This document shows, one piece after another, positions 11,274 to 21,022 of a stretch of 64,000 nt of DNA. Positions within the stretch are counted from its first letter, which is position 1, and every line of letters starts with the position of its first letter. Under the pieces are notes generated by a model. The model was given only the letters and a program-made list of their open reading frames with translations, was not told where the DNA came from and made no database searches. The position numbers and the translations under genes were made by a program. The stretch comes from Rheum nobile. Lineage: Eukaryota > Streptophyta > Magnoliopsida > Caryophyllales > Polygonaceae. The DNA lies in the NCBI GenBank assembly GCA_027886185.1, contig WOAB01000506.1, positions 868,001 through 932,000 of the forward strand. The letters are read 5' to 3'.

Positions 11274-12533
11274 CTAATTTGGTTCGTTTCGAGTACGAGA
11301 ATAGGGATGTGGATGTCTGTCTCGACGGTCGTCAGAGGAATGTTTTCGATTTGATGGATTGGGTCCGCGTGAGGCTTTACGCGACTCACGGTCCTCTTCC
11401 AATCTTACCTCGGCCATAGTTTTGGCCTGGACATCTTCAAAGCTTTTGCATGGGTACTTCGTAATCTCGTCGTAGAGATTGTTGTCTTTGACTAAGCCTT
11501 GTCGGAAGGCTTCGATAGACGTTGTGACATCACAGTGGGGGATTCCCACTTTCTCTTTGTTGTACATGTTAAGATAATTCCGGAGGGGTTCGTTGTACCT
11601 TTGCGTGACTCGGTAGAGGTCACTCGATTGTTTCTCGTGCTTCCGACTGCTGGCGAACTGACTCTTAAAAGAGTTGACCAGATCCGCGACTGATGCGATC
11701 GTTCCCTGAGGCAAACGCATAAACCAAGTTAGTGCGGGACCCGCGAGGGTTGTGCCAAAGCTTTTGCACATGACGGCCTCACGGCTCTCCCTTGAAACAG
11801 ATGCAGCCATTAGTTTTTGTTTATAGAAAGAGATATGGTCATCTGGATCGGTGGTGCCGTCGAACGTCGCCATGTTGGGGAGATGGAACTTCTTGGGGAT
11901 CTCGACCCTTGCGATTTCTTCGACGAACGAGGATTCTTCAAATCCGCCGGACGCTTCTCTCTCGATCGGTTGCGGGACTCCTGGGAGCCTGTTGAAGCGA
12001 TCGTCGATCGTCTTCATATGTCGGTCGAGCGTCTGCTGGAAAAGAGCCATGATATCTGGCGGATTGGCAACCTGTGGTTCGTCGATTCGGGGCTCAACAG
12101 ACCCGATCGGTGTGGAAAAGGTGACATGATTAGTCGAAAATGGACTAGCAAAAGGAGTTCGAGACGTACCCTCAGTGTGTCCAGGACGTCGTACGCTCGG
12201 AGGCGTTGGCTCGATGTTGTCCATGTCGAGGCGTGTTCGGACGCCGCCGTGGACGGGCGCGTTCCTAGATCCCGAAGCCCCTGATTGTACCTGCGACTTA
12301 AGAGACTCATTTTCACGAGTTAGTTGCGCGATCTCGGCTTCGGATTGGGTTGACAAAACGGCTAGGGCTTCAGTTTTTTGACGTTGTTGGGCTAGTTCCT
12401 CTTGAAGGGCGGCCGTTTTTTGAGAGAGTTCTTGGAACTGGGTTGGAGTAGGATTTTCGGTTGGGTTTTCTGTAGTTTGGGTTTCGTCTTTGAGACGTGG
12501 TTCTTGATTGTCAGTAGAAGGATCGATAGTCAT
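11274..12533 (-). CDS. Tat gag protein
   Basis: An uninterrupted 419-codon gag starts at the ATG (12533 on the - strand) 56 bases after the LTR end. Residues about 30-85 are a Gln/Glu/Leu-rich coiled coil (QELSQKTAALQEELAQQRQK). A capsid-like retrotransposon gag domain follows at about 210-370 (FDGTTDPDDHISFYKQKL ... GPALTWFMRLPQGTI ... SLRNYLNMYNKEK-like). It ends in a basic Arg/His/Ser-rich tail. The protein would form virus-like particles and bind element RNA in the cytoplasm. It is intact here and ends at TAG in the asparagine-rich tail, just before the protease frame. Confidence 0.88.
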   Translation of the reverse strand: MTIDPSTDNQEPRLKDETQTTENPTENPTPTQFQELSQKTAALQEELAQQRQKTEALAVLSTQSEAEIAQLTRENESLKSQVQSGASGSRNAPVHGGVRTRLDMDNIEPTPPSVRRPGHTEGTSRTPFASPFSTNHVTFSTPIGSVEPRIDEPQVANPPDIMALFQQTLDRHMKTIDDRFNRLPGVPQPIEREASGGFEESSFVEEIARVEIPKKFHLPNMATFDGTTDPDDHISFYKQKLMAASVSRESREAVMCKSFGTTLAGPALTWFMRLPQGTIASVADLVNSFKSQFASSRKHEKQSSDLYRVTQRYNEPLRNYLNMYNKEKVGIPHCDVTTSIEAFRQGLVKDNNLYDEITKYPCKSFEDVQAKTMAEVRLEEDRESRKASRGPNPSNRKHSSDDRRDRHPHPYSRTRNEPN

Positions 12534-12569
12534 GGTTGGAAAGTTTCAGAAGGATGATCGGCAAGTTGC

Positions 12570-12588
12570 CCCACGGTGGGCGCCAAAT
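12570..12588 (-). other. Primer binding site of the Tat-type element
   Basis: On the - strand the LTR end is followed by TTTGGCGCCCACCGTGGG, the TGGCGCC-type primer site commonly seen in plant gypsy elements. It sets the - orientation of the element. Confidence 0.8.
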
Positions 12589-13262
12589 TGTTTTGGGGAG
12601 AAAAGATCGGACGACCTAAATCGCCTTAGACGGGGTAACTAGTCGATCGAATGATAAAAAAACAATCCAAACCAAGCAAGCAATAGATAAACAAAGAAAT
12701 AAATATGTAATAGCGTGATGGTTTTATTAGATGTCGTGTTTAATCAGACTGAATCGTGATACAACTTATCGTAATAAAACCAGAGATCGAGTGGGACTCG
12801 ACCGACGACTTGTCAGTGGCGACCGGCAGGGATCTAGCGTAAGCAGCCGTTAGAGAGCTAGGTGGAGAGCGAGAGTGCTATTCTGGTGAGTTGTCTTTTT
12901 TTTCGAACGCTTGTCCTGTGTGTAACTGTGTAGTCTTCTTCTTATCTTTCTCGTCGTCCTGATATGGTAAGTCTTTTACTCTGGTGACCGTTTATGCTTC
13001 GGCCGAATATTCCATCTTCAATGCTCGGAGTGATGGTGAAGATTGCGCCATTAAATCTCTACGTTTATGGTGGTTTGAAGGCAGTGGCCGTTGCGTGATC
13101 TGGCATTTAATGTTTGGCGAGATCCTCGCGATCCTGTCGGAAGGTATTCGACCAGAGATGTCTCGTCGGATCCTCTGGGCTTTCTTCTTCGATCTTCCGA
13201 TTGGCAATGGGCTTGGGCTCGACCGATTTGACCCATCTTCTCTGGAGAATCCAGGCCCAACA
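12589..13262 (-). repeat. LTR of the Tat-type element (its 5' LTR in - orientation)
   Basis: 674 bp, about 98% identical to 3992-4664 by eye. On the - strand it is followed directly by the primer site TTTGGCGCCCACCGTGGGG, which makes this the 5' LTR. Confidence 0.92.
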
Positions 13263-16043
13263 GATGGCTCCTCCCGAGATGCAAGAGTTGAAGAAGCAAC
13301 TCGAAGATCTTCTTGAGAAGGGTTATATAAGGCCGAGTGCATCGCCTTGGGGTGCTCCGGTCTTGTTTGTCAAGAAGAAGGATGGATCGTTTCGACTTTG
13401 TATCGACTATCGTGAGTTGAATAAGGTCAAGATCAAGAATAAGTATCCGTTGCCGAGGATTGATGATCTGTTGGATCAATTGCATGGAGCAAAAGTCTTT
13501 TCCAAAATCGATCTGAGGTCTGGTTACCATCAGCTCAGGATTCGTGAGGAGGATATTCCGAGGACTGCATTCCGGACGAGATATGGTCACTACGAGTTCG
13601 TAGTCATGCCATTTGGACTTACCAATGCTCCGACAATCTTTATGGATCTCATGCATCGATGTTTTCACCAGTGCTTGGATAAGTTCGTGGTGGTCTTCAT
13701 CGGCGACATTTTGATCTATTCCCCGAGCGTGGAAGCTCATGAGGAACATCTTCGGATTACCTTGTCATTCCTTAGACAAAATCAATTGTACGCAAAGTTG
13801 TCTAAGTGTGACTTTTGGAACAAGGAAGTGGCTTTCTTAGGCCATGTGATTAATGAGAATGGGGTTATGGTTGATCCCAGAAGATTGAAGCAGTAGCCAA
13901 TTAGAAGCGGCCTCAGAATGTGAAGGAGGTGCGCATTTTTCTAGGACTCGCTGGCTATTATAGACGGTTCGTAGATGGATTCTCTAAGATCGATCTACCT
14001 ATGACCGGTCTGTTCCGTAAAGTCCATAAGAAGTTTGTCTGGGATGACAAGTGCGAGGCCAGTTTTCAGTAGTTGAAGCAATGTCTGACCTCCGCACCAG
14101 TGTTAGCGCTACCAGAAGGGAATGATTGTTATGTGGTCTATAGTGATGCTTCAAAGAGTGGTTTGGGATGTGTGCTGATGCAGAGAGGCAAGGTTATTGC
14201 ATACGCATCCCGACAATTGAAGACTTATGAGGCAAACTATCCGACGCATGATCTGAAACTAGCAGCGGTTGTTTTTACACTGAAGATTTGGAGGCACTAT
14301 CTCTATGGTGTAAGGTGTCAAGTCTTCACCGATCACAAGAGTCTCAAATATATATTCACTCAGAAGGAGCTAAATATGAGACAACGTCGCTGGTTGGAAC
14401 TGCTCAAAGACTACGACATCGAATTGCTGTATCATCCGGGCAAGGCTAATGTAGTAGCCGGTGCATTGAGCCGGAAGACGCCGCACGAGACTATAGTGGC
14501 TTTACTTACTGCTCAGACCAAGCTGAACCAAGGGTTGTGCGAGATTGAAGTCTTGTACGATCAGCGTAGAGGATATCTGAGTATGCTTGAGATTCAGGCC
14601 ACATTACTAGATCAAATCAGGGAAAAGCAGGTTGATGATGTAGTCATTGTGAAGCTAGGCAGTGAAGTGATGGATGGGAAAGCTCCCGATTTCGTGATTC
14701 AGGAAGATGGATCACTCTGGTTTCAAGACCGGATTTGTATACCTGACGTTGATGGTCTTCGCCAGTTGGTGATGAAAGAGGCCCATTCGTCAGCTTATTC
14801 TGTACATCCAGGCTCTAGCAAGATGTACAAGGACCTCAGAACGAAGTTCTGGTGGCCCAACATGAAGTGGGATGTAGCAGAGTTTGTGGCAAAATGCTTG
14901 ACTTGTCCAAAGGTCAAGATAGAACACCGTAGACCTGGTGGTGAGTTGATACCTCTCCTAGTGCCAGAATGGAAATGGGAGGATATTGCTATGGATTTCG
15001 TCACAGGGCTACCAAAGACTCAAAGTCAAAAGGATGCTATATGGGTAATCATTGACAGGCTCACGAAGAGTACTCATTTCGTGGCTATCAAGTCAACATG
15101 GGGAACCCAGAAGCTATCTGAAGTGTTTTTACACGAGATTGTCCGTTTGCATGGTACTCCAAAGACCATTGTATCGGATCGTGATGGCCGATTCATGTCA
15201 AGATTCTGGAAAGAACTACATAAGGCCATGGGAACCGAGTTGAGATTTAGCACTGCGTTTCATCCTCAGACGGATGGACAGTCTGAGAGGACCATCCAGA
15301 CCTTGGAAGATATGCTAAGAGCTTGTACACTCGATCGTCCGACTAGCTGGGAGAACAGCCTGAGTCTGGTTGAGTTCACGTACAACAACAGTTGTCATGC
15401 TACCATTAAGATGACTCTATTCGAGGCTTTGTACGGTCAAAGGTGCAGATCTCCGATTTGTTGGGATGAAAATACCGATAAGGTTCTGCTCGGACCGGAG
15501 TTAGTTGAAAGGACTGCCTCGGACATTGCTTTGATATGACAAAGGATGTTGACCGCTCAGAGTCGACAAAAGTCTTATGTAGATCTGAAGCGCAAAAATG
15601 TTGAGTTTGAGGTTGGTGACAAAGTGTTCGTTAGAGTATCGCCATCAAAGGGTGTGTTTAGATTTGTCAAGCGTGGGAAGCGTAACCCTCGCTACGTGGG
15701 ACCGTTTGAGATCCTTGATAGAGTGGGGTCTCTAGCGTATCGTTTGGCATTGCCGCCATCGGCACATCCAGTGCATAACGTGTTCCACGTATCTTTGTTG
15801 AGGAAGTACGTGCCAGGTGAGTCTCATGTGCTGAGTTATGACGACATCGAGATATAGACAAATGGTACCTACGAAGAGATATCGGTGCGTATTCTCGAAC
15901 GTCGTGAGAAGCAGTTACGGAACAAGGTGGTACCATTGATACGGATTTTATGGTCCAAGTCAGGAACTGAAGAAGTTACTTGGGAAACGTGGGAAACGGA
16001 GACGGATATGCTTAGACATTTTCCCGAGCTATTTTCGGCCTAG
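13263..16043 (+). pseudogene. RT-RNase H-integrase-chromodomain part of the Tekay-like polyprotein (broken)
   Basis: This continues the frame broken at 3991. RT blocks (SPWGAPVLFVKKKDGS, FSKIDLRSGYHQLRI, VMPFGLTNAP) are at 13340-13650. The catalytic box reads FIGDILIYS (about 13696), so the first Asp of the usual DD pair is Gly. A probable 1-base loss near 13882 shifts the frame, and TAG codons follow near 13904 and at 14070-14072. RNase H (about 14130-14490) has YSDAS and FTDHKSL, but HDLKLAAVV has Lys where the catalytic Glu is expected, and VAGALSRK has Gly where the last Asp is expected. Integrase (about 14770-15460) keeps H-H-C-C (CLTCPKVK) and the D-D-E positions (AMDFV, SDRDGRF, GQSERT). 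Stops follow at 15537-15539 and 15855-15857. The chromodomain-like tail ends at TAG 16041-16043. The copy is dead by stops, a frameshift and active-site changes. Confidence 0.9.
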
Positions 16044-16133
16044 TTTTGGGGTCGAAACCTTTTTAAGGGGGTAGTGTTGTAACAACTCGCTTTCATTGGT
16101 TTATTCGACCAAGTTTCAGGATCGAAACTTTTT

Positions 16134-16148
16134 GTAAGGGGGAGGTGA
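16134..16148 (+). other. Polypurine tract of the Tekay-like element
   Basis: GTAAGGGGGAGGTGA immediately precedes the TGTAATACCCC that begins the 3' LTR at 16149. A related purine-rich stretch also occurs at about 16064-16075, just upstream. Confidence 0.75.
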
Positions 16149-17215
16149 TGTAATACCCCTCATTTTAGTAACGAGTATTTTGGTAAGTTTTCCAAACACT
16201 CGTATTGTAGTCGAATTATTTTCAGAGAAGTTCAGACTTTTTGTTAAATACTTGATCTCCGTAATAATTCCTTGAGTGGAATAAAATACATTCGACGTAT
16301 TTTTGGGGTTTAGAATAATTCTTCGGGTACGAATATATTTAACCCGGGGTTAAAACCCATACCATAATTCTTCCCGGTCAAAAATGGGCAAAAGGCATAA
16401 AATTGGCCTTGACCGCACCCGCGGTCATACCCACCGCACCCCGCGGTGAGACCCACCGCACCCGCGTCATGATGATGGCTTTTCTACTCCGCCGAACTCG
16501 TCTGAGCTGCTTGCCGATCTTGTCCCCGGTGAGGCGGTGGGAGAGGGGGCCGGCTGGACTCCTTCTGGCTCCTTGATGGCCTATAAAAGGAGGGGGCTAA
16601 GAGGAGGAGGCCATTCCACTCTCTCTCTCCCTCAAATCTCTCTTTCTTTCACTGCCATTATCGCTGGAGTTGCAAGCGTCGCCGGAGTTCTTCAAGGTCG
16701 TCGCCAGAGTTGCCATAGGAGAAGGAGGTGCCCTCAAGGTGGTGGTTAGTGACACAAGGAGTTTGGAAGTCGAAACCAACCCAAGTCGAGCCCCATCGTC
16801 TTCCCCGGTGAGTTTTCGCTATCGGCGTCTCGCCTCTATAGCCTCGCCGCACCCGCGGTCAAGCCGCTGCACCCGCGGTGGGCCTGAGCGTGTGTGGTTG
16901 TGGCTTGGGCTTTGTGATCTCGTTTGGGACTTTCATTCCTTTGATTTCGTTCATTTTTCTTTAGATTCATACTTTTATTGTCGAATCTAACTTAGGGTTT
17001 CGTTATGGGTCGTTCTATAGGAAATCATAATATGAGTTCTTCCTCGTTTCGGACCCGGAAACCCGTCGTCTCAAGCTTCGTTGAGCTTTGTCTAATCTAA
17101 GACAAGTGGCGGTTCGCTCTTTCTTATCATTCCATATTTATATTGATTATCAATTGTTTAATGAATCTTTAAAATGTTTTTTTTATTAGAAAATGTATAC
17201 TAATCTTAAATTCCT
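16149..17215 (+). repeat. 3' LTR of the Tekay-like element, truncated
   Basis: It starts TGTAATACCCCTCATTTTAG after the polypurine tract, matching the solo LTR start at 34827 (TGTAATAACCCTCATTTACC). It runs through shared blocks such as AAGTGGCGGTTCGCTCTT (17104; solo copy 36361) and ATACTAATCTT (17188; solo 36429), then stops matching by about 17205-17222, where the PMD coding sequence begins. Compared with the solo LTR, about 1.2 kb of its 3' part is missing and I do not find it elsewhere in the window. A GC-rich motif related to CACCGCACCCGCGGT recurs at about 16415-16470 and 16845-16880 within it. Confidence 0.8.
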
Positions 17216-17221
17216 TTAATT

Positions 17222-18939
17222 CAGAGTCGTAAGACTCTGAGGATCCATTTCCGCTCAGCCCATTGTGCTGCCCACAAGGCTTTTATTAGCCCTGAGCCAC
17301 ATACGTGGTTTATGCTGGCTGAGTAGAGCGGGCTTACAGGTCTACGCACACTTGGCATTGCATGCATCATGGATTCAGCATTGATTTCTGCATTTGTGGA
17401 GAGATGGCATCCCGAGACGAACACATTTCATATGCCCTTCGGAGAGATGACCATCACCCTTGCTGTTATTCACCAGATCGTACGGGTTCCCATACGTGGG
17501 AGGAGCTGTACTTCAGACCTCAGTGATCCGGCAGTGAGACAGCGCATCTGTACTCATCTGGACGTTGGACGGGACCAGATGAAGAAATGGAACACAACTA
17601 GCGGTATTCCTTTGGCGTTTTTAGAGAGTAGACTATTGGAGTGGATGGGGAGTGACGAGCATGACGAGGGCGTTATTGCTACGTACTACCTCTTGTTGCT
17701 TCTCGGCTCGACTGTCCTGGTGGACAAGTCGACTAACGCCGTGAAGCACAAGTGGGTGGCGCTTTTGTTTGACCATGACGTTACCGGAGACACTGCATGG
17801 GGAGCTGGGATTCTAGCCTACGTCTACCGCAACTTGGGAGAGGCGTCTAGGCGTGGAGCACAGGGCATTGCATCTTGCGGGATTCTGATTAGGGTAAGAT
17901 AGTGGTTGGATTAGTGAATTATTAAGTTACGTTTTAATATTTCGGTCATTAATAGCCTTATTTATTCATTTACAGTGCTGGGTTTGGGCATATTTCCCAC
18001 ATTTTCGGGAACAATATGTTACGAACCCCCAGGACTTTGGAGTAGCTGTTCCTGGTGCCGCGGAGGTGCCTAACAGTAGAGACACCGGCCGTTTGATCGC
18101 CATACGTCGCATTCTGGACGACATGAGATATAAAGAGGTAGAATAGTACACGTAATTTTCGATATCTTAGTCTTTAATGTTCAAAAAATAAGTATGTATT
18201 GACTTTGCCTTTTTTACTTTACAGGTTACCTGGACCCCTTGGGTGGGGTTGGACTTCCAAGCTCCTGAGGTAGCTCCTACCAGGTTTCGCGGTATACTGC
18301 GCATTATAGATGTTTAGGAGCCGTACCACCCGGACAGAGTCCTTAGGCAGTTTGGGCTCATGCAGCCAGTTCTACCCATTCAGCCAGACAAGGCCGTCAG
18401 GGATGCTGAAATTAAGGGATACGAGGTCAGTTTTGCTGATGAGCTTCAAGTAGCTTGGGATGCAGATCCGAGACCGTTGATTGATCTGCATGGATCGGAT
18501 GCGACTCACTTTTGGGACATGTCTGCCGACTATTTAGATTGGTATGACGAGTGTTCTCATCCCTTGGTCGATCCTGGTTCCGTCAGACGTGATGGTCCGG
18601 TCGGCCCTATCCATGTCTCTCCAGTTGTTGACGCAGTTGCGGTACGCTTACTTTTGTTGAATTGTTTGAATGTTTTATCTATTATTGTGTATTTTGCAAT
18701 AGTTTGACAAATATTACTTACTTTGTATACAGCGCATTCAGGTGGTTGCTGCTGATATCCGCACTTACTTACGCACACCTGAGGTGGCGACACAGACATT
18801 CGAGGGACTTGCGAGATTATGGCTTGATATGCTAATTGGGCAGCCTCCACCCATGGCCCCACCTCCACCTCGCCAGTCCCAGATGTTTCGTGATTCTGTC
18901 ACGGAACCTGGCGAAGGTAGTGGCTCGCAGCCACATTAG
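17222..18939 (+). pseudogene. Plant mobile domain (PMD, MAIN/MAIL-like) gene, 5'-truncated with two nonsense codons
   Basis: The PMD signature is clear: DSALISAFVERWHPETNTFH, then MPFGEMTITLAVIHQIVRVP, followed by LLEWMGSDEHDEGVIATYYL. Inferred exons are about 17224-17893, 17976-18137, 18225-18641 and 18733-18939, each bounded by GT-AG and phase-consistent at the first junctions (R|CWVWAYFPHF; MRYKE|VTWTPWVG). The product continues LRIIDV-stop-EPYHPDRVLRQFG and ends in a Pro-rich tail. TAG codons at 17324-17326 and 18315-18317 interrupt it. The coding sequence abuts the truncated gypsy LTR, so upstream exons are missing; an AG acceptor with a TACTAAT-like branch site immediately upstream lies in LTR sequence. 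PMD proteins occur as host silencing factors (MAIN, MAIL1) and as transposon passengers; position here favours the latter. Confidence 0.82.
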
Positions 18940-19225
18940 TTTTTATGTTTGGATTAGACACGATTCATATGTAGGGAATGTTTCTGTAAATGTTATCTAC
19001 TTTATCTTATTTGGTTTAGTATGTTTGTTCATGTTTACGTTTGATACTTACCTCAAAGTACAAAATAGCAACATAACTTTACCGAGCCATAACAAGGTGT
19101 ATGAACTACTATAAGAAAATCGACACAGTACGAATCGATTAACATCGAAAAACAAATAAGTACAAAATGGAAAGTTAATATGAACAAAGATTGTAATCTT
19201 CAAATAATGAAGTATATGCATAACC

Positions 19226-19345
19226 ACACGCTTAGCTTAAGCGTCTGGTTACACGCTTAGCTTAAGCGTCTGTTTACCCGCTTAGCTTAAGCGCTTGGTT
19301 ACACGCTTAGCTGACGCGTGTGGTCTTTCGCTTAACATAAGCGTG
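19226..19345. repeat. Dyad motif cluster 1 (CGCTTA/TAAGCG)
   Basis: Five units of the form CGCTTAGCTTAAGCG, some imperfect, lie in tandem about 27 bp apart downstream of the PMD gene. The same dyad appears at 20767-20890 and 25160-25350. Confidence 0.8.
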
Positions 19346-19362
19346 AAATCATGCATGAACTT

Positions 19363-19895
19363 GTTACATGTTAGCATACTTATGTAATACGAGAAAGTAA
19401 TAGGAACTCGTTACATGTTAGCATACTTATGTAATACGAGAAAGTAATAGGAACTCGTTACATGTTAGCATACTTATGTAATACGAGAAAGTAATAGGAA
19501 CTCGTTACATGTTAGAATACTTATATAATACGAGAAAGTAATAGAAACTCGTTACATGTTAGCATACTTATATAATACGAGAAAGTAATAGGAACTCGTT
19601 ACATGTTAGTATACTTATGTAATACGAGAAAGTAATAGGAACATAGATCATGTTAGCATACTTATGTAATACGAGAAAGTAATAGGAACTCGTTACATGT
19701 TAGTATACTTATGTAATACGATAAAGTAATAGGAACTTAGATCATGTTAGCATACTTATGTAATACGAGAAAGTAATAGGAACTTAGATCATGTTAGGAT
19801 ACTTATGTAATACGAGAAAATAATAGGAATTTAGATCATGTTAGTATATTTATGTAATACGAGAAAGTAATAGAAACTCGTTACATGTTAGTATT
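19363..19895. repeat. 47-bp tandem minisatellite, about 11 copies
   Basis: The unit includes CATGTTAGCATACTTATGTA, then ATACGAGAAAGTAATAGGAA, with a variable tail (CTCGTTA or TTAGAT). Later units diverge and carry TTAGATCATG. It is followed by three copies of a GGGCCCATTAAGCTTTTTT unit (19898-19998). No ORF is present in 18940-20098 apart from these repeats. Confidence 0.85.
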
Positions 19896-20098
19896 GAGCC
19901 CATTAAGCTTTTTTGGTAGTATTGGACATAGTTTGGGCCCATTAAGCTTTTTTTGTACAATTGGGCCTAGTTTGGGCCCATTAAGCTTTTTTTTTTAGTT
20001 TGGGCCATGTCATGAATTAAAACACAATTTATTTTACTAATGCGTAGTAGTACATGTCATCCGAAAAATACATACATAACAAAATAAACATAATATCC

Positions 20099-20632
20099 CT
20101 AAACTTTGAATATGGTTACTAGATATATAACTTGGGGACGCCGACCTATTATTTCAAACACTAATGCGTCATTGATTTCCAATTCATGCCATCTTATAAA
20201 ATCCCGCCAGTCGTTGCCAAATCTGTATTGATTCACACTCGTTGCGATACACACAGGCAAAGTAGCATCACCATAATCCAGGATGACTTCCGTTGTTGTT
20301 GCAAAACTCAAGAATTTCAAAGCATGCTCCCTCAGGATACTCTGCATATCAGTAAGTGCATTTAAAGTTGATATTATGAAGTAATCTGAATCATAAATTT
20401 ACATAATGAAGGATGCGGTGCTTACCACCCGATATTCTGGGTAGAGCATGGTTTGATTTAGTACAATAATGAAACTCTTCTGAGGATCACGTCGCATAGC
20501 TTCAGCTCTTTCTAATGCTGAATTTCCAACATCTCCAGCATCATCATCAGAGGTGTAGCTGTTGTCTTCTTCGACGACAGAGGAATTTGAGTCGTCGCTG
20601 ATTACTATCACATTTCTCGACGAAGAGGCCAT
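20099..20632 (-). CDS. B3-domain protein, two exons, transposon-associated
   Basis: The ATG at 20632 (- strand) starts MASSSRNVIVISDDSNSS; exon 1 is 20632-20426, donor GTAAGC, and exon 2 is 20341-20099, acceptor TGCAG, phase 0. The predicted protein has 150 aa. Residues 1-50 are acidic/serine-rich. The remainder resembles a B3 DNA-binding fold: FIIVLNQTMLYPEYRV, LREHALKFL, YGDATLPVCI, RFGNDWRDFIRWHELEINDA, LVFEI. B3 domains bind short DNA motifs in the nucleus. It is divergent with the GRF gene and shares its promoter and first codons. The frame is intact. A role in binding the nearby dyad motif is an inference. Confidence 0.72.
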
Positions 20633-21022
20633 ACTAACTATTCGAGAATTAAAACACAATTAGCTAAGAGAAGGATAAGAGTAAGAGAAGGGTGTAATTG
20701 TTTGTATGAAATTGTTTGTATTTATAGGGTGAAATAGAGTCGTTGGAAAATGGCCGTTACAAACTGCACGCTTATGGTAAGCGTACGACCATTACAAGTG
20801 ACTGTTACAAAAATACACGCTTAACCTAAGCGTGTAAGCACACGTTTACCTTAAGCGTGTAAGCACACACTTAGGTTAAGCGTGTATTTTTGTAACGGTC
20901 GCTTGTAACGGTCACTTGTAACGGCTCTATTTCACCCTACAAATACGAACAATGTCATCCTAAACCTTATACACCCTTCTCCTCTCTAATTGTGTTTTAA
21001 TTCTCCAAAAGTTAATATGGCC
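20628..21022. promoter_or_regulatory. Palindromic divergent promoter between the B3 and GRF genes
   Basis: Sequence read outward from the B3 start (20628 up to about 20845) matches the reverse complement of sequence upstream of the GRF start (21022 down to about 20860). Shared blocks include GAGAATTAAAACACAATTAG, AGAAGGGTGTA, TAGGGTGAAATAGAG and ACAAAAATACACGCTTAACC. The symmetry extends into both coding starts (ATGGCCTCTTCGTCGAG on each side). The centre (20767-20890) carries four CACGCTTA-n-TAAGCGTG dyads. TATA-like TATTTATAG (B3 side) sits in the mirrored position to TACAAATA (GRF side). Confidence 0.85.

Larger units (their letters stand above)
3992..13262 (-). mobile_element. Tat-type (Retand/Grande-like) Ty3/gypsy element on the - strand, lacking reverse transcriptase
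   Basis: Two near-identical terminal repeats (3992-4664 and 12589-13262) bound a - strand gag, protease, RNase H, second archaeal-type RNase H and integrase. Downstream of integrase is a + strand (antisense) gene, an arrangement described for Tat-lineage elements such as Grande and Retand. LTRs start TG and end CA. The insertion lies inside the Tekay-like pol: left flank GATTA (3987-3991) and right flank GATGG (13263-13267) look like a 5-bp target duplication with two changes. Counting by eye, the LTRs differ at about 11 positions plus one single-base indel in about 673 bp (about 1.6%), so this is a young insertion. The entire RT domain is absent (see pol entries), so the copy is non-autonomous. 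Confidence 0.92.
1..17215 (+). mobile_element. Ty3/gypsy chromovirus-like (Tekay/Del-type) LTR retrotransposon, nested and degraded
   Basis: The element contains a 5' LTR end, primer site, gag with two zinc knuckles, protease, reverse transcriptase, RNase H, integrase, a C-terminal chromodomain-like segment, polypurine tract and the start of a 3' LTR, all on the + strand. Domain order (PR-RT-RH-INT) identifies Ty3/gypsy, and the tail after integrase (RILERREKQLRNK ... EEVTWETWE) resembles the chromodomain tails of plant chromoviruses. Long LTRs (about 2.8 kb in the related solo LTR at 34827-37632) fit the Tekay/Del clade. The body is split at 3991/13263 by a second element. The 5' LTR starts outside the window and the 3' LTR is truncated, so the two LTR pieces do not overlap and no age can be taken from them. 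Clade assignment is an inference from domain order and LTR size. Confidence 0.88.

Noticed and set aside
8198..12381. + strand frames opposite the Tat gag-pol
   Set aside because: They are shadows of the - strand gag, protease and integrase frames.
19363..19895. CRISPR-like array
   Set aside because: Units are contiguous tandem repeats without unique spacers, in a plant nuclear context.
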